Origin: Holothuria scabra
Taxonomy: Eukaryota > Echinodermata > Holothuroidea > Aspidochirotida > Holothuriidae
NCBI GenBank assembly: GCA_037179385.1
Contig: CM074179.1
Coordinates: forward strand, 36,109,905 to 36,173,904
Length of the DNA: 64,000 nucleotides
Reading direction: 5' to 3'
Part shown: in pieces, positions 41,790-53,545 of the stretch
Layout: every line of letters begins with the position of its first letter
How positions within the stretch are numbered: the stretch's first letter is position 1
Program-made: the position numbers and the translations under genes
The notes under the pieces: model-generated
What the model saw: only the letters and a program-made list of their open reading frames with translations
Told to the model about the DNA's origin: nothing
Databases searched by the model: none

Positions 41790-44540
41790 GTTAAACAATT
41801 ATTCATACAGCAGAAAAGAAGTGTTTGCGTTAGCTCTCTTTAATGTCAAAGTTTGTAACTAAATGTATTAATTTTGTTTTGTTCAGAATAGTGTGCCCGA
41901 ATGAATATGTACTTAGCGATGAGCGTTATGTACTGTTGTATCTTAGAGGATTCTGTAAATCTGACAAAAATTCGTAATTTGTGATGCACACATCTAACAC
42001 TTACAAAAGCCATGTGATACCCTAAATTGAAATCTCTTCAATAGGTAGCCAAATCTGTGAAAATATCAGTTTTGATCATCAATGCTGGGAACACTAATGA
42101 CATAGGGTGCTTCTGGTAGACAGTTATTTATAAAATTGTAATTATGAACCTACTTCAATAATCTTCACTTTGAAAACACTTCATTGAACTAAAGTTATAA
42201 AAATTCTATTAGAATATACATTTCTTTTATTTTCAACAAAACAGTTAATACAATTGTTGAATTAAAGTAAAATTTAAGGTTGTTTAGTGTTAAGACTTCA
42301 ATAACACAATGAAACCTTTTGCTTAAAATATTTGGAAATCGTTTTACTATCTGTGTTTTTTGCAGTGTGGAAATATAATAGATGTACTTAAAGCTATTGA
42401 AATTTCATTGTATCAGAAATCATAAAAGCCACTTAAAATCTGTAATTTATAAATGCCTTGGTACGTTTCACTTTCACTCACTCTGAGGTTCGGGAGTTGT
42501 CAATGAGCTAACAAACGAATGTCAGACACATGGAATGACTATTTCTGCGATACGATGTCTGACGCTTTACCTCTTGAATACACAGTTTAAATGGGGAATG
42601 TAGTCACCTCTAGTTGAGGCAGGAAGCTGTTAAGAGCAGCTCCCTGTTTGAAGTAGTGCTGTCTTGGATCATAATTGGCTCTTGAGAGTTTCGTAACAGT
42701 GATTTATTCCTTTTCTTCAAATTTGAAATTCACTAAGAACAACTGCTTGGTTTATCTTGAATAAACAGTAGTGAAGTCTTAAAGTATTATAAAAGATTGT
42801 TTAGAGCGAAATAAAAAGAAATAACGGGATTTAGCTGTTGCCCCATAACAAGCTTAACTCTACAGCTCTCAAGGCCTAACTTAGTTCCGATTTAATTTAA
42901 ATCTTGCTGAATACGTGTAGTCTTATTCTGAATGATATTCTTGTGAAACTTTTTACGTCGTTTGTAAATTTTCTCCAAAGAAATTGACAGATAGGTATAG
43001 GGTCAACAATTTAGCGCATTTAATTTCAAATCTCCCGCAAACTTAGAAAAAAAAAAAAAAAAAACAGAACTTGTGCCACTTCTGCCTGGATTGCAAACGG
43101 GATGGATTTGGGAGGTTAAACGGTTGAGCCTAGACGCTGTTCTCAAATGCGAAATGCCTCCCGTACAGGGGGAATGATTCAGACAGTGAAACAAGATAAA
43201 CACGGAACCATAGAGGTTTCCTTTAGACAAACTGTCCCTAGCTTTGTTAGTAGATGCTAATATTACCCATAAAACCATGATACTACTTACAATTTCAATG
43301 TTGGTTTGAACAAAATTAATACTGAACTCGTTTACAGCACATACTGTGGGTGCTATCTTGAGACTCAAGCGTGTATGTACACCGTATGAATTGTACGCTT
43401 AATAAGTCTGGGCTAGGTTAAGAATGATTTTGTTAACGTTATTCAAACAACAGTGAACACAAAATAGTGTTGAGTCAAAGTCAAAAATCGAAAGGTTTAT
43501 CAATGGATATCATAAGATAATCGGTTGTATGAACCTTATTAGTTTCGTTTTCGTTGAGTTCAAAGGTAGCTTACTGATTATCAGTATACTGCCATTTGGA
43601 AACAAATAATGTTGATAAAGACTTAGTGTTTTAGAGTACGTTCTATTACATCTGTCTTGGTACACTGATGTCATTAGGGTATTTGAAAGCTAGTTACATC
43701 AATTAGTAATCTTACAATTTTCTTTGAATGATTTGAAAATATCTCTTTTATTCTTTTTAACAGGTACACTCAAAGCAAAAATATGAATAAAGATATGACA
43801 ACATAAAGAATGGGAGCTATGTATGACTCAGACATTGTAATTAAGCATAAAAGCTGCGAGCATTTCTGCAGAGTGTACCGATTTCTAAACAACTTAAGAG
43901 ATGTCACCTGAGTCATTGTTCATAACATATTTAGATGGTTTCAAGCTCCCAATAATCCAGCTCAATTCTAACATGAACAAAGAACAACTTTTGTCCAAAC
44001 AAATTTCTATATGAGAATAAATCTTATGAATTTTGTCTCATTTCAATATGTCAAGACAACAATACCAAGTAATCGGCTGGTGAAATACTTAGGCTAATAT
44101 TCACCCTTACTAAGTGATAACCCTCTAATTGAATCATTACAGTCGGTTGACCCTTGATTAACCGTTGATTAACCGTTGATAACCGTCAGGATAACCCTCA
44201 GGTGATTGTTAATCACCGCTAAATCACCGGCGAATGAATAAAACCCCCAATAGTACGGGCATTGGTCTTCGTAACAATCCAATCAATTCTTTAGCAAACA
44301 AAAAATATCTATTGGCCTGAAATACACTACAAGGGGTAAAATGTTAGGCTGTTATATGAATTAAGCCTCTTGTCAGTATTTTAAGGTAACTTAATCCATA
44401 GAATTAATCAATATCGCATACGAACATAAGTGGCTCCAATTTTTTTTAATCCAATATTCAAACTGGCTTTGTATAAAAATTGAATCGGTCAGTCATCTTG
44501 CAGGAAAGGTGTTTTCTTACCACGTATACAATATTTTAGA
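41790..44540. repeat. duplicated block B1 (partner 56190-59930)
   Basis: Landmarks shared in order with the partner: GTTAAACA.TTATT.ATA near the start, the ATCAAAG/GTGTGCCC core, AAAGCCATGTGA, GTAGCCAAATC.GT.AAAATATCAGTTT, ACCTTATTAGTTTCGTTTTC, AAGATAT, TATGACTC.G.CATTG, GATAACCG and CAGT.ATCTTGCA.G. A TTTCACTTTCACTCAC word at about 42470 is also in the 48.2 and 62.8 kb blocks. No gene recognised. Confidence 0.55.
44152..44205. repeat. short tandem TTGATTAACCG repeats
   Basis: Three imperfect copies of an 11-base unit followed by ATAACC-type words. A related but more diverged run (GATAACCGCCAGACGACCG) is at about 59670-59700 in the partner block. Confidence 0.6.
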
Positions 44541-47159
44541 CCGACATAAGTTAAATGAATGGAAATTTGTGGTTAGTTTAAAGCCTTTCCAGCATAGCTA
44601 CTGTTGTATTGATATGAGAAAACATGCACGACTCAAATTCGACAACAAAAGGTGTGTGACAGTTCGACACCATTAGGTGTCCAAGTAGGCTTATCAAAGG
44701 TTTACTAATTTGAGACAAATATTCATTAACAGTTTGAACTTGCTATTAGTTACATTTCATAGTCAGACCGTGAACTGTGTGCTTACTTATAACTCTAAAA
44801 TTAATACCCAACCTGGGAATAAAATTATCCCCCGTGGTTTCGTATGCCACCTGACCGGAATTGGGAAAAAGCTAAAACTACCCAACTTAGTTGGTTAAGC
44901 ATTTTACTAATACTAAGCAAAAGAAATGACCCATCCATTTCCCTCAACTAATTCTGTCCAGCAAATGGTTAAAATTTTTACCCAACATTATTTGCCCAGC
45001 AGTTTTGCTGCAATGTTTGGATTCCCATAATTAAATGATCTGGACAAAAAGGGAGATTTTACTAAGTACCCTTGAACAAACATCATCTGCTCTCCAGGAA
45101 TGGTTGGGGGCACCAGTGACAATGCACTTTGTCTGTTTTCTTTCTTTTAATTGGTAGGGGAACCCACTGGCTCGCCCATAAGAACTCAAGCAATATGTTC
45201 AATTTTTACATAAACTACAATTTTGATTGTATGGAGATGAACAAACATAGGTCATTGATAATTAATATATATAGGAATACATAGGAATGAATATTCATAA
45301 AGACAAACAAATAATTAATAGCACTCATTTGACCGACCGACTCGTATAAAAGAGTAAGCAAATAAATATGAACGAATACATGAACGCACATTCCCCTAAT
45401 AAGTACATACACTGATTCTCTCGTTTTCTTGGATAACGTACTGAAGTAAAGATGGTGTAAGGATGAGTTTTAAGTAGTATAAAAAACAAATGCATGTAAA
45501 CTCAAAAGGCCCTAAATTTGGATTTCGCATAGGACACGAACTCAAACCGAATTCCTTTCGGTTAGTGAACTCATAAAAACAAAGTAGAGATAAAGCACCA
45601 TTGGAATTAGTAGCCAAAAAGACCCATTAATAACAGTTTTTACAAATCATAACATTGACGGCAAGGTACGCAGAGGATCATATTCACACCAAATTACCGG
45701 TCGAAGATGTAAGTATAATTTCCCCGGCGTGCTGTTACTAAGAATAATCAGGGATTCCCCTTGGTCGAAAATACCCCAGAATCTATTAAATTCATGATGT
45801 TTACTGTAGTAATGATAAATTAGATAAAGCTTTTTTTTTCTGATAAATTAGATAAATGCACTTTTTTGATAAAGAGGGATGTGTAAAATTTGCAATAATA
45901 ACCCCACTTTGTATTTCTCGTCCCAATGATTACGTAGTAGTGAAAACTTTTTTTTTTGTCTATACGACCATTGCTTTTTAAGTAATTTCTTCTAGTTTTT
46001 TACTTTTATTCTACCTCCAGAATTTTTTTACCAAATCCAATCTTATTCAACCATGAGATCTTCATTATATACTTTCATTAAGATAATTATCTGTAAAACT
46101 GAACGGATCTTTTACTTATCATCTGATTGGTCAATTACATTTTACCCAAATGTTGGGTACTTTAAAATTTGCCCAACACCTGTAACCAACACTTGAATTT
46201 TACCCAACCTTAATTTACCCAGAAAGTATGGATATACTGTTTACCTATTTGTTGGGCAACACTTTGCCCATGTTGAGCACTTTGAGTATTTTGCCCAACG
46301 CTTTTTACCCAACTGTTTGTAGAGTGCAGATATTTAAAAGTGTTCTTCAGTAGGAAATTAGGCATCGAAAAAGATTTGAAATACATGAACCCCTTTAGTA
46401 GACTCCGCTCTCAAATTATAATTTTCAAACGGTATCCAATAAACCATTACTTCATACGATTTTCACTTCTTATATATTTTCGTGAACTTGAAAGAAAACA
46501 CACATTTCAATTAACTCGTGTATCTTTAAACAATGCATGCTATCTCTATAAAACAGAAAACTTCATTGGAAGACTCAAGTGTGTGTTCTCGTGTAATCTT
46601 ATTTACCGGTATATAATGGAAATAATTTAACAAGTTTTTTTGATTTCATCATAACATTCCTGCATTTATTTCTAAATAAAACAGCGATTTGCATTCTTGG
46701 CTAATTAACTATTACATTAACTATTAAGTTACTACCTCACTTTTAACTTTATATCGAACTGACTGACACTTTATAACACATTCGTGTTGGTATGTCGTTA
46801 AATCTCACCTAACAAAATAACTAACTTACTAACTAACCAACCTCGCTGATGATCATAAACGTCTACCAATTATCGCATTTCATTCATGATACCCAAAATG
46901 CACACTCGGGTACAGCTGGAGGAGGCCATTTTTTTTTTTTTTAACTCCTCGCAGCACTTCTTTGTTTCCGTAGGACGTATAGATTTACACCAACCACATC
47001 TCATTCTCTCATCCCTATGTGAAGTCACGTGATGTACGACTCGCACCGTTGATGCCCGAAGTGCATTGATTTGTGTAGAAAATACCGTTGCAATAAGTTA
47101 TAATTCAAATCTTGACAAGTTACATCCAAGAGAAATCTCCACAATGTAGGAACAACAAA
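44541..47159. repeat. spacer with two TTACCCAAC-type repeats
   Basis: Segments 44780-45020 and 46141-46327 carry many ACCCAAC and GTTGGGTA words, and the second ends TTTTTACCCAACTGTTTGTAGAGTG. They look like copies of a short AT-rich non-autonomous element. A T-tract lies at 46929-46941. No gene was seen. Confidence 0.4.
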
Positions 47160-49640
47160 AAGCCATGTTACAGGAAAGTAAATCAATTAAAAAAAATGTG
47201 GCAAATATCTAATGCAAATGACATACCTGCTTAACTCGTAACAAGTTTTGATTTAGATTTCCAGTCGGTCAGGGGGTTTGTAGTCGCTTTTCCAGGATGT
47301 GCATTAATCTACTGATGCATTCAAATCACATATTTTCGTATGTGCGGCGGTGTGTCCTAAGCGTTTACTTGTGTTTGATGTTACACGGTAAATGTTACAT
47401 AGGCTTGTGACGGCGTCGGCGGCTATTTATCTAGTAAAGGAGTGATTGCCAATAGCTTTCTGAAATATCAAAGTCCGTTACTGCACCATTTCATTATGTA
47501 ATGATCTAGCTACTTAGCCCGCTAATGAGTATGTATTTTGCGTTGAGCGTATAACATCATTATATCTTAGCGAATGTGTATTGATAATAACATAAAATTG
47601 ATAAATACCTTTAGTATACATTTGACGAAAGCCATAGGACCCTAACTTGAAATCTTATATTTTGAGGACTAAATACATCATACAAATATTTCATACTAGT
47701 TGTTCAATCGGCTTAGATTTCGATCCGCTTCTTATAAATTGGGGCGTAAAATTGGGGTTTTTAAGGACATTTGATCCGTAAATATATCAAGAACTCAGAT
47801 ATCCAACTAGCTCATCCAACACTTTAAGACGTCTTTCACTTATGACAGCTGCAATCTTTAAATTTGTTCGTTGAACAGACAGCCTCAGATTGATGAAATC
47901 GAAAGCAAGTAGCTCAACTGTTTGTACGAATTCGAACACACTTTGATGAGCTTATTTCACTTCTGTTATGCCATATACTACTGTAGTTGCTTTCAAAAGA
48001 TAAAGTAATAAAATGAACTGATGTCAAACAAAAAGTAGCAAAATGTAAACAAAATGAAAACACCCAACAGAACCAGTTTTTTACAAGTAAAAGTTTAGAG
48101 TGGGAAGCAAAAGGAAGCTTTTGTTGTATCGTTATATTTTATAAAAAAAAAAAAAAAACAATCAAATGTATTTGTATCGACGCTTACAGACTTTCTGAAA
48201 GTCTCCTCAGTTGATAAATGACTAAATTGATCATTTCACTTTCATTCACATTTGCAAGGTTCCGTCATCAATTAGCTAAAAAAGAATAGTATACTTTTAA
48301 TTCAATCTATACAATAATAATACCTTTTACTCAGATTAACTTTATTTTGGTTTAATATTCCTGTCATAAACGCGTTACCTCATCACGAGTGAAAATATTG
48401 AGAGGAAAGCGAGGTCATCGATTTCATTCGTTTTCAGATGTTTCATTTTAAAGTTTATTTTTCCTTCTTAATTTTTCATTCTTTTAATTCCTAATGAAAA
48501 AGTTTTATTGAAGAGGCCTGACCAGCAACACATTAAAAATGCATACTATTCTCTGCCTCTTTATACTGCCATCTATACAAAAGTAAGTTTAAAACCCTTG
48601 CGTACTTTGACTACACAGGAACTGACCAGGTGGTACTGTGTACTTTAATTTAGTCTAATATTGCGTCGTCAAAAGGTTCTTTTCCAGTTTCGGTTTAGTA
48701 GATTTCATTCCTTTATTATTTAGTCAGAGAAAAACACACAAAAGCGGTAGGCCCCGTTTTTCAAGTCTTTGATATGAATCAACATGATACCTAGGCTGAC
48801 GAACCCCGGAATCCCGCGTTACAACAGGATGTTTTATCGTGTGTCGGTACCAGAATGGCAATTTTCCTTTCTTTTGGGGCGGGGGGGGGGGGGTAAAGAT
48901 AATTCCGGGGAAAAAATTGGGCAAAACTGCGAAGCCGAGCCCCAAAGAGCCCATTCTTGGGGGTGGGGATCCAGGAGTTCTGAAGCTTAAGCATATCTCT
49001 AGATGAAACATTAAGTCTCTGGAGAGGTATATTACTTATTTTTTCGGTCAAACCAACTCCCAACTTAACTACTTGGGAGAGAGGCAAGTGTGGGGGGGGG
49101 GGGGGGGAGGGGCAAGGACAAAATATGGGGTGAGCAAATTCCCCCTTATGTCCTTCGTAGCGCCGCCCCTGGCTTTATTAAATGGGTCACATTTTTCCCT
49201 TCCAAAATCTCATCTTCGAAGGTAATGTTTTGAACAGTTGAAGGGAATTATATTGATGGCTGGGCCTTCAGTTTATGAGGGGTTGGAGCGGTCACGACCA
49301 TGTCAGGATATAGACAACCCGAAACTCCGACAAGATTACTGCGGCAACGAACGAGGCATTTTCAACTTCAATCTTTCAAGCTAATTTGTATGTTATCTTG
49401 CACCTCACTCCTGTAAATACGTTTAAGGTGTAGTGAACCTAGCTATCCTGCATGTGCTAGATAAATATTGCTTTCTGTTATTAAATTATTTGAACAACAA
49501 TGAAAGCAAACTTTATTGGTTCAAGTCAAATATAACAAGATTTATCAATGGGTATAATCAGATAGTAAGAAGTATGAACCTTATTGGTTTCGTTTTCGAT
49601 TAATTCAAAGGTAGCCTACTGACCACCAGTAAACAAAAAT
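47160..49640. repeat. duplicated block C1 (partner 61780-63960)
   Basis: Clear colinear similarity with the partner at a nearly constant offset of about 14.6 kb: GTAGTCGCTTTTCCAGGAT, TGATGCA, AATATCAAAGTCCGT, TATTTTGCGTTG, AAAGCCATAGGACCCTAACT, AACTCAGATATCCAACTAGC, CTTACAGACTTTCT, TCTCCTCAGTT and GAGGTCATC. The GC-rich element at 48.78-49.17 kb is present in both copies, so it inserted before the duplication. Confidence 0.7.
48780..49170. mobile_element. GC-rich non-autonomous repeat with G-tracts (copy 1)
   Basis: Contains TTTATCGTGTG.CGGTACC, a G-run at 48881-48893, GGGGTGGGGATCCAGGAG and a second G-run near 49091-49107, and ends GTAGCGCCGCCCCTG. Its homologue lies at 63380-63750. Related words occur at 8.4 and 57.2 kb. 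The CAGGGGCGGCGC-type end is typical of transposon termini, but a clean opposite end was not found. Confidence 0.45.
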
Positions 49641-50553
49641 TTCGGAAAGACCGCGCTGTTAAAGAATAAGAATGGTTAGGGGCACACTAAAGAAACTTTT
49701 TTTTCTTTTGCAACGGCCCTGTACTTTATTATGATAAGTAGCTAACTTTTGTTCAATAGGTGTTGGGGTGAAGCATCTGGTAAAATGATTTGGACAAATC
49801 ATCATGTATCTTTTCAAAAGGTATGCTCGAAAGACTAGAAAACCAGTAAGATATAACAAGAAAAGCATGATCACTCTGTATGGCCGATCTATCATTTAAT
49901 GAAAACAATTCCGACACTACTGTTATAGACCAGGCGGAGAAGGGGGGGGGGGGTATCGTCACCCCTAAAGCGAAATTTATGAGACCAAGTGGATTTGGTC
50001 AATTTTGTGTGGCTGATTCCGAAAATCGAGGGTATACGGGCCATATCCCGGCTTTTCTGCGCCATGTTGACGTTTAAAGTTCAAAGGGCGCCCTCTTCAT
50101 ATAAAAAACTTGTCTTCTCCATATATATTTACGGTCCAGTCATTAACTGATGTGAGATTTGATCCTCATATTCTGTAAATATAATGTCAACTGATAAATA
50201 CGGTGAAATATTAGTATTCATATTAATATGCTAATTAGATAGACACAATAGATACTCATTTTTGAGCAAGCGGCAGCGTTGGCGCTATCTGACGACCCTT
50301 CCTTCCTCATCTGGGAACAATGGACCCCTTTTGAAGACTTAAGTTGTATAATGCCCACAACTAGGGCTGTGCTGGTCATCGCACGACCGTGGTTTGTTAG
50401 GTGACTTTTTTTTCTCCAGTTATTAATTATATACAATACATACAATTGTAGTTATGGGGGACAGATGTAGCACTAGTCATATCGAAAAGTTTAGATTATT
50501 AACCTCACAAATGCGTTACAGTGTATGGGCGTTGGGTTATTGTTCGGTTTAAC
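49641..50553. other. no gene recognised
   Basis: G-run at 49943-49953 and AT-rich sequence. Nothing supported as coding. Confidence 0.5.
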
Positions 50554-50640
50554 TTCATTTTTCCATGTTTAAACAAACTACACAACCGGATGCAATATAA
50601 TATCATCTCCCAAATCCACTTAACGTTTCCTTTGAGACAG
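50554..50640 (+). repeat. repeat shared with 39.3-39.43 kb
   Basis: See the entry at 39300-39430. The frame reads FPCLNKLHNRMQYNI and LTFPLRQW before running into CAGTGGCGTAGGAAGCC, a word typical of the edge of another dispersed repeat. Confidence 0.35.
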
Positions 50641-50804
50641 TGGCGTAGGAAGCCATATGAAAGTGTGGTCGCAGTTTTGGACCATGCACCTTACCCTACC
50701 CCTTTGACCAAAAGGAACATTATTTAACGCTTATTTTGTTCTCTTTTGTCTACGAGCAAAAAAAAATATTTTAAATAAAAAAATGTCCTTTTTTTTTCTT
50801 AAGT

Positions 50805-51750
50805 GTGGACACTACCGTATTAGGAACATGATTTGCGCTCCTAGATTTCGGTCCTGTCATTTGAAAATATGGAGCTTGTATTGCAGAAAGTAGTTTATAT
50901 TCGGGTTTTCCTGTAAGGAAATTTGAATTTTTGGGGGACTGTATCGAAGAACCCGCATTTCCGATTAACATATATCTGAGAAAGCATGTCGACTGAAGAT
51001 CGTTTTTTGTTACATAATGTTATCTAAGGAGTGCGGATTGAGATTTTCAAACTATCAAAACTTTGCCTTTTTTAGACAAAATGTTTAAAACTTGAAAGCC
51101 TATATATTTGAAGAAAGTTTTGGGGAAACAGTTATGTAGAGGTTCGGAAAAGTTAACCATTGACTGCTCTATGAGTGCCGGTCACCACTTACCACTTTAA
51201 GGGTTGCAAATTTAGACATTTCGCCAAAACTGATTATTACAATATTGAGCTTTTAGTAGGAAGAATTTGGGATTTTAGGAAAGAAAAGTTAAGAAAACCT
51301 CAATATTTTGACTGGTGTCTCAAATGGCATATTTCCGATTTTTTTTTTTTTTTTTTTTTCGGGCCAGGGGGTCCTGCCTTCTGTGGCTACGTCACTTTTC
51401 TGCAACGTTTAACATTGATAACATTTTGACACTTCAATAACTTAAAAATCCATCTACACAGACCGCTCAAATGACAGGGTTGAGGTGGAAATGTCATGTC
51501 TCGGGCTTGTTAATAGTTTAGTTTTCCGATTTTCAAGTGTGTACACCATTGTATCAGGAACGTGTACGGCGCGCGAAGCGCACCAAAATCCCTTTTTAAA
51601 CAACTATATGTAGATATTGAACTGGTATGCAGCTAGATTTGGATTCTGTGTTTCCTTTAAGGAATTTAAAGCGTTGGGGGATTACTGAAGGATCTGAATT
51701 TCCTTCATATAATGGTGTCAAATCTGAGAATGCATTTTAACATCCGAATC
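50805..51750. repeat. two diverged tandem copies of a repeat
   Basis: Copy 1 (50805-51010) and copy 2 (51535-51750) share GTGTG.ACAC.A..GTAT.AGGAAC, AAGGAATTT, TTGGGGGA, GAATTTCC-like words and TCTGAGAA.GCAT. Copy 2 holds the hairpin GGCGCGC-GAA-GCGCACC (51568-51584). A T-tract at 51340-51359 lies between the copies. Confidence 0.45.
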
Positions 51751-51899
51751 TATGCAGCACATGATGGTACTTACATCAACTACATCTTAAGGTCTAACTA
51801 ATCCCACGATCTATATTGCTTAAACGCATGTTTATGGAGACAAAAAAATAAAGACGTGTTTTTTATATTTTGAAAAAGAAAATAAGGGAATTCAACAAA

Positions 51900-52440
51900 C
51901 CATGAACGGCAAAACGTCACATCTCGGCGACATCTTGAAAAGGCGCCGTGATAATTATGTAACGCATGAAAATTTAAGGAACTGAGGAATTGTAATTCAA
52001 ATACATTTTAGACAATAAGAATACCTGTTTCTCGTAGTAGAAGCCCTGTTGAATGCTTCCAGTCATTCAATCTGTAACGGGAATTCTTGAAACAGTCAAA
52101 AGATTCACAAAACTTTATGGATGCTGTGGAAATTTGTACATATTCCAACGCTTAGTTTTATGATGAAGTTGCTAAATAAATTGAATTCGACGTTGCATTG
52201 CGAGTTTTTCTGTATAAATAGTTAGTTGAAACATCATTTGGCAGAAAAGGGTTGTTTACTTAACAGTCTGAAACATCAAAGTCCATGGTTTAATCATTTA
52301 CCGAAGTTACAATTTAGTGTGCTAGATAAAATTCATTTTGTGATAAGTCGATGCATTGTGTTCATATCTCAGTGTGGTTCGAAAAGGGTGAGCCTTTTTC
52401 CAGTTCAGTATACGTTGAACCTTATCTATCCCCGACGTAG
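51900..52440. repeat. duplicated block A2 (partner 40980-41450)
   Basis: See block A1. This copy is followed by unrelated sequence and a G-tract (52803-52818) before the next shared block at 56.2 kb, so several kb were inserted here or lost from the other copy. Confidence 0.6.
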
Positions 52441-53079
52441 AGTTAATCATTAAATATGGTCTTTATAGGATTGGATGGATTGTGCAGTCTGTAATCAAAT
52501 TCATACTCTGTTTTTAAACGAGAACCACGTTCAGTTGCGTAGCTATAGGATATTTTCCAGAGGGGGCAAAGGTATGAAATTTCCCCAAAACCTTTCCCGG
52601 TGTGTATGTATTCATTCAAAATATAAAAATTTACAAGTATAACAACATTACCATATCATGTAATATTACCTGTATTTTAATCTTCAGGTATAACATAGAG
52701 CAATTAGAAATAAAAACGCTTAGTTTATATTTACTTTGGTCACTAATATCTGTTTTATTTTTATGTACGAACGCAGTTGGTATGCAGGATTTCTCTTAAG
52801 CCGGGGGGGGGGGGGGGGCAAGCAGTATGTTGAGTGATTGCCAGCCTGGGGGAGGGGTCTAAGGAGCCTAGATGCAAAATGGTGCGAAATTTTCAACTTT
52901 GACAAGAACAGTGTTAAAAGTTGAATTGTTGTGGTTCATGACGATAAAACTGAAACTTTTGTGTCTTTTCATGTATTCTTATGCCATTTATGCTACCTTA
53001 CAAAGTAAAACTTTACATTAGGTTTGCATACTTTTAGGGGTCAAAATAAAATAGCATCGATCGGTATAGGCGAAAGGGA

Positions 53080-53545
53080 GCATTTGAATTTGTGGTTTTT
53101 CTTGCCCACAGCACCTTATTCTGCCATAAAGAATATCTAAACGGAGAGCCACCATTAGTTGGCCCGGAGCGTAGAAAAAATTTCGAAAAATCAGACCCCT
53201 CAGATGGCCTGAAATAACATTTCACGAGTCACTATCTTCCTTTGTCGTTTGCGATAAAATGATCACTTCAAAGTATGTTCGCAGTTAGTTAAGAGCCACT
53301 TTGACCCCATAAATGTAATATTGCCCAAAAGACTGAGTGGAGCGCCACCATTAGTTGGCGCGGAACGTAGAGGAAATTGCAAAAAATCAGACCCCTCGGA
53401 TGACCTTATATTGCGTATCCATGCTTGTAAAGAGAATCTAAACATGCAGTCTTTATTTTTAGCTTTTATTTGCAATACGAAAAAAATCAGGAACGTGCCA
53501 AGTGAAAAAAAATTACCACATAAAATGTACTATCACTATAAGGTC
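53080..53545. repeat. dispersed repeat, two tandem copies (related to 34.1 kb)
   Basis: CCACCATTAGTTGG followed by CGGA.CGTAGA, AAATCAGACCCCTC and GATG.CCT occurs at 53150-53210 and again at 53345-53405, about 195 bases apart. The second copy continues with the same landmarks as the copy at 34.1 kb. Confidence 0.6.

Noticed and set aside
48724..49087. Overlapping frames on both strands at the GC-rich repeat
   Set aside because: They follow from low stop-codon density in a GC-rich element. The frames are not conserved in the 63.4-kb copy.
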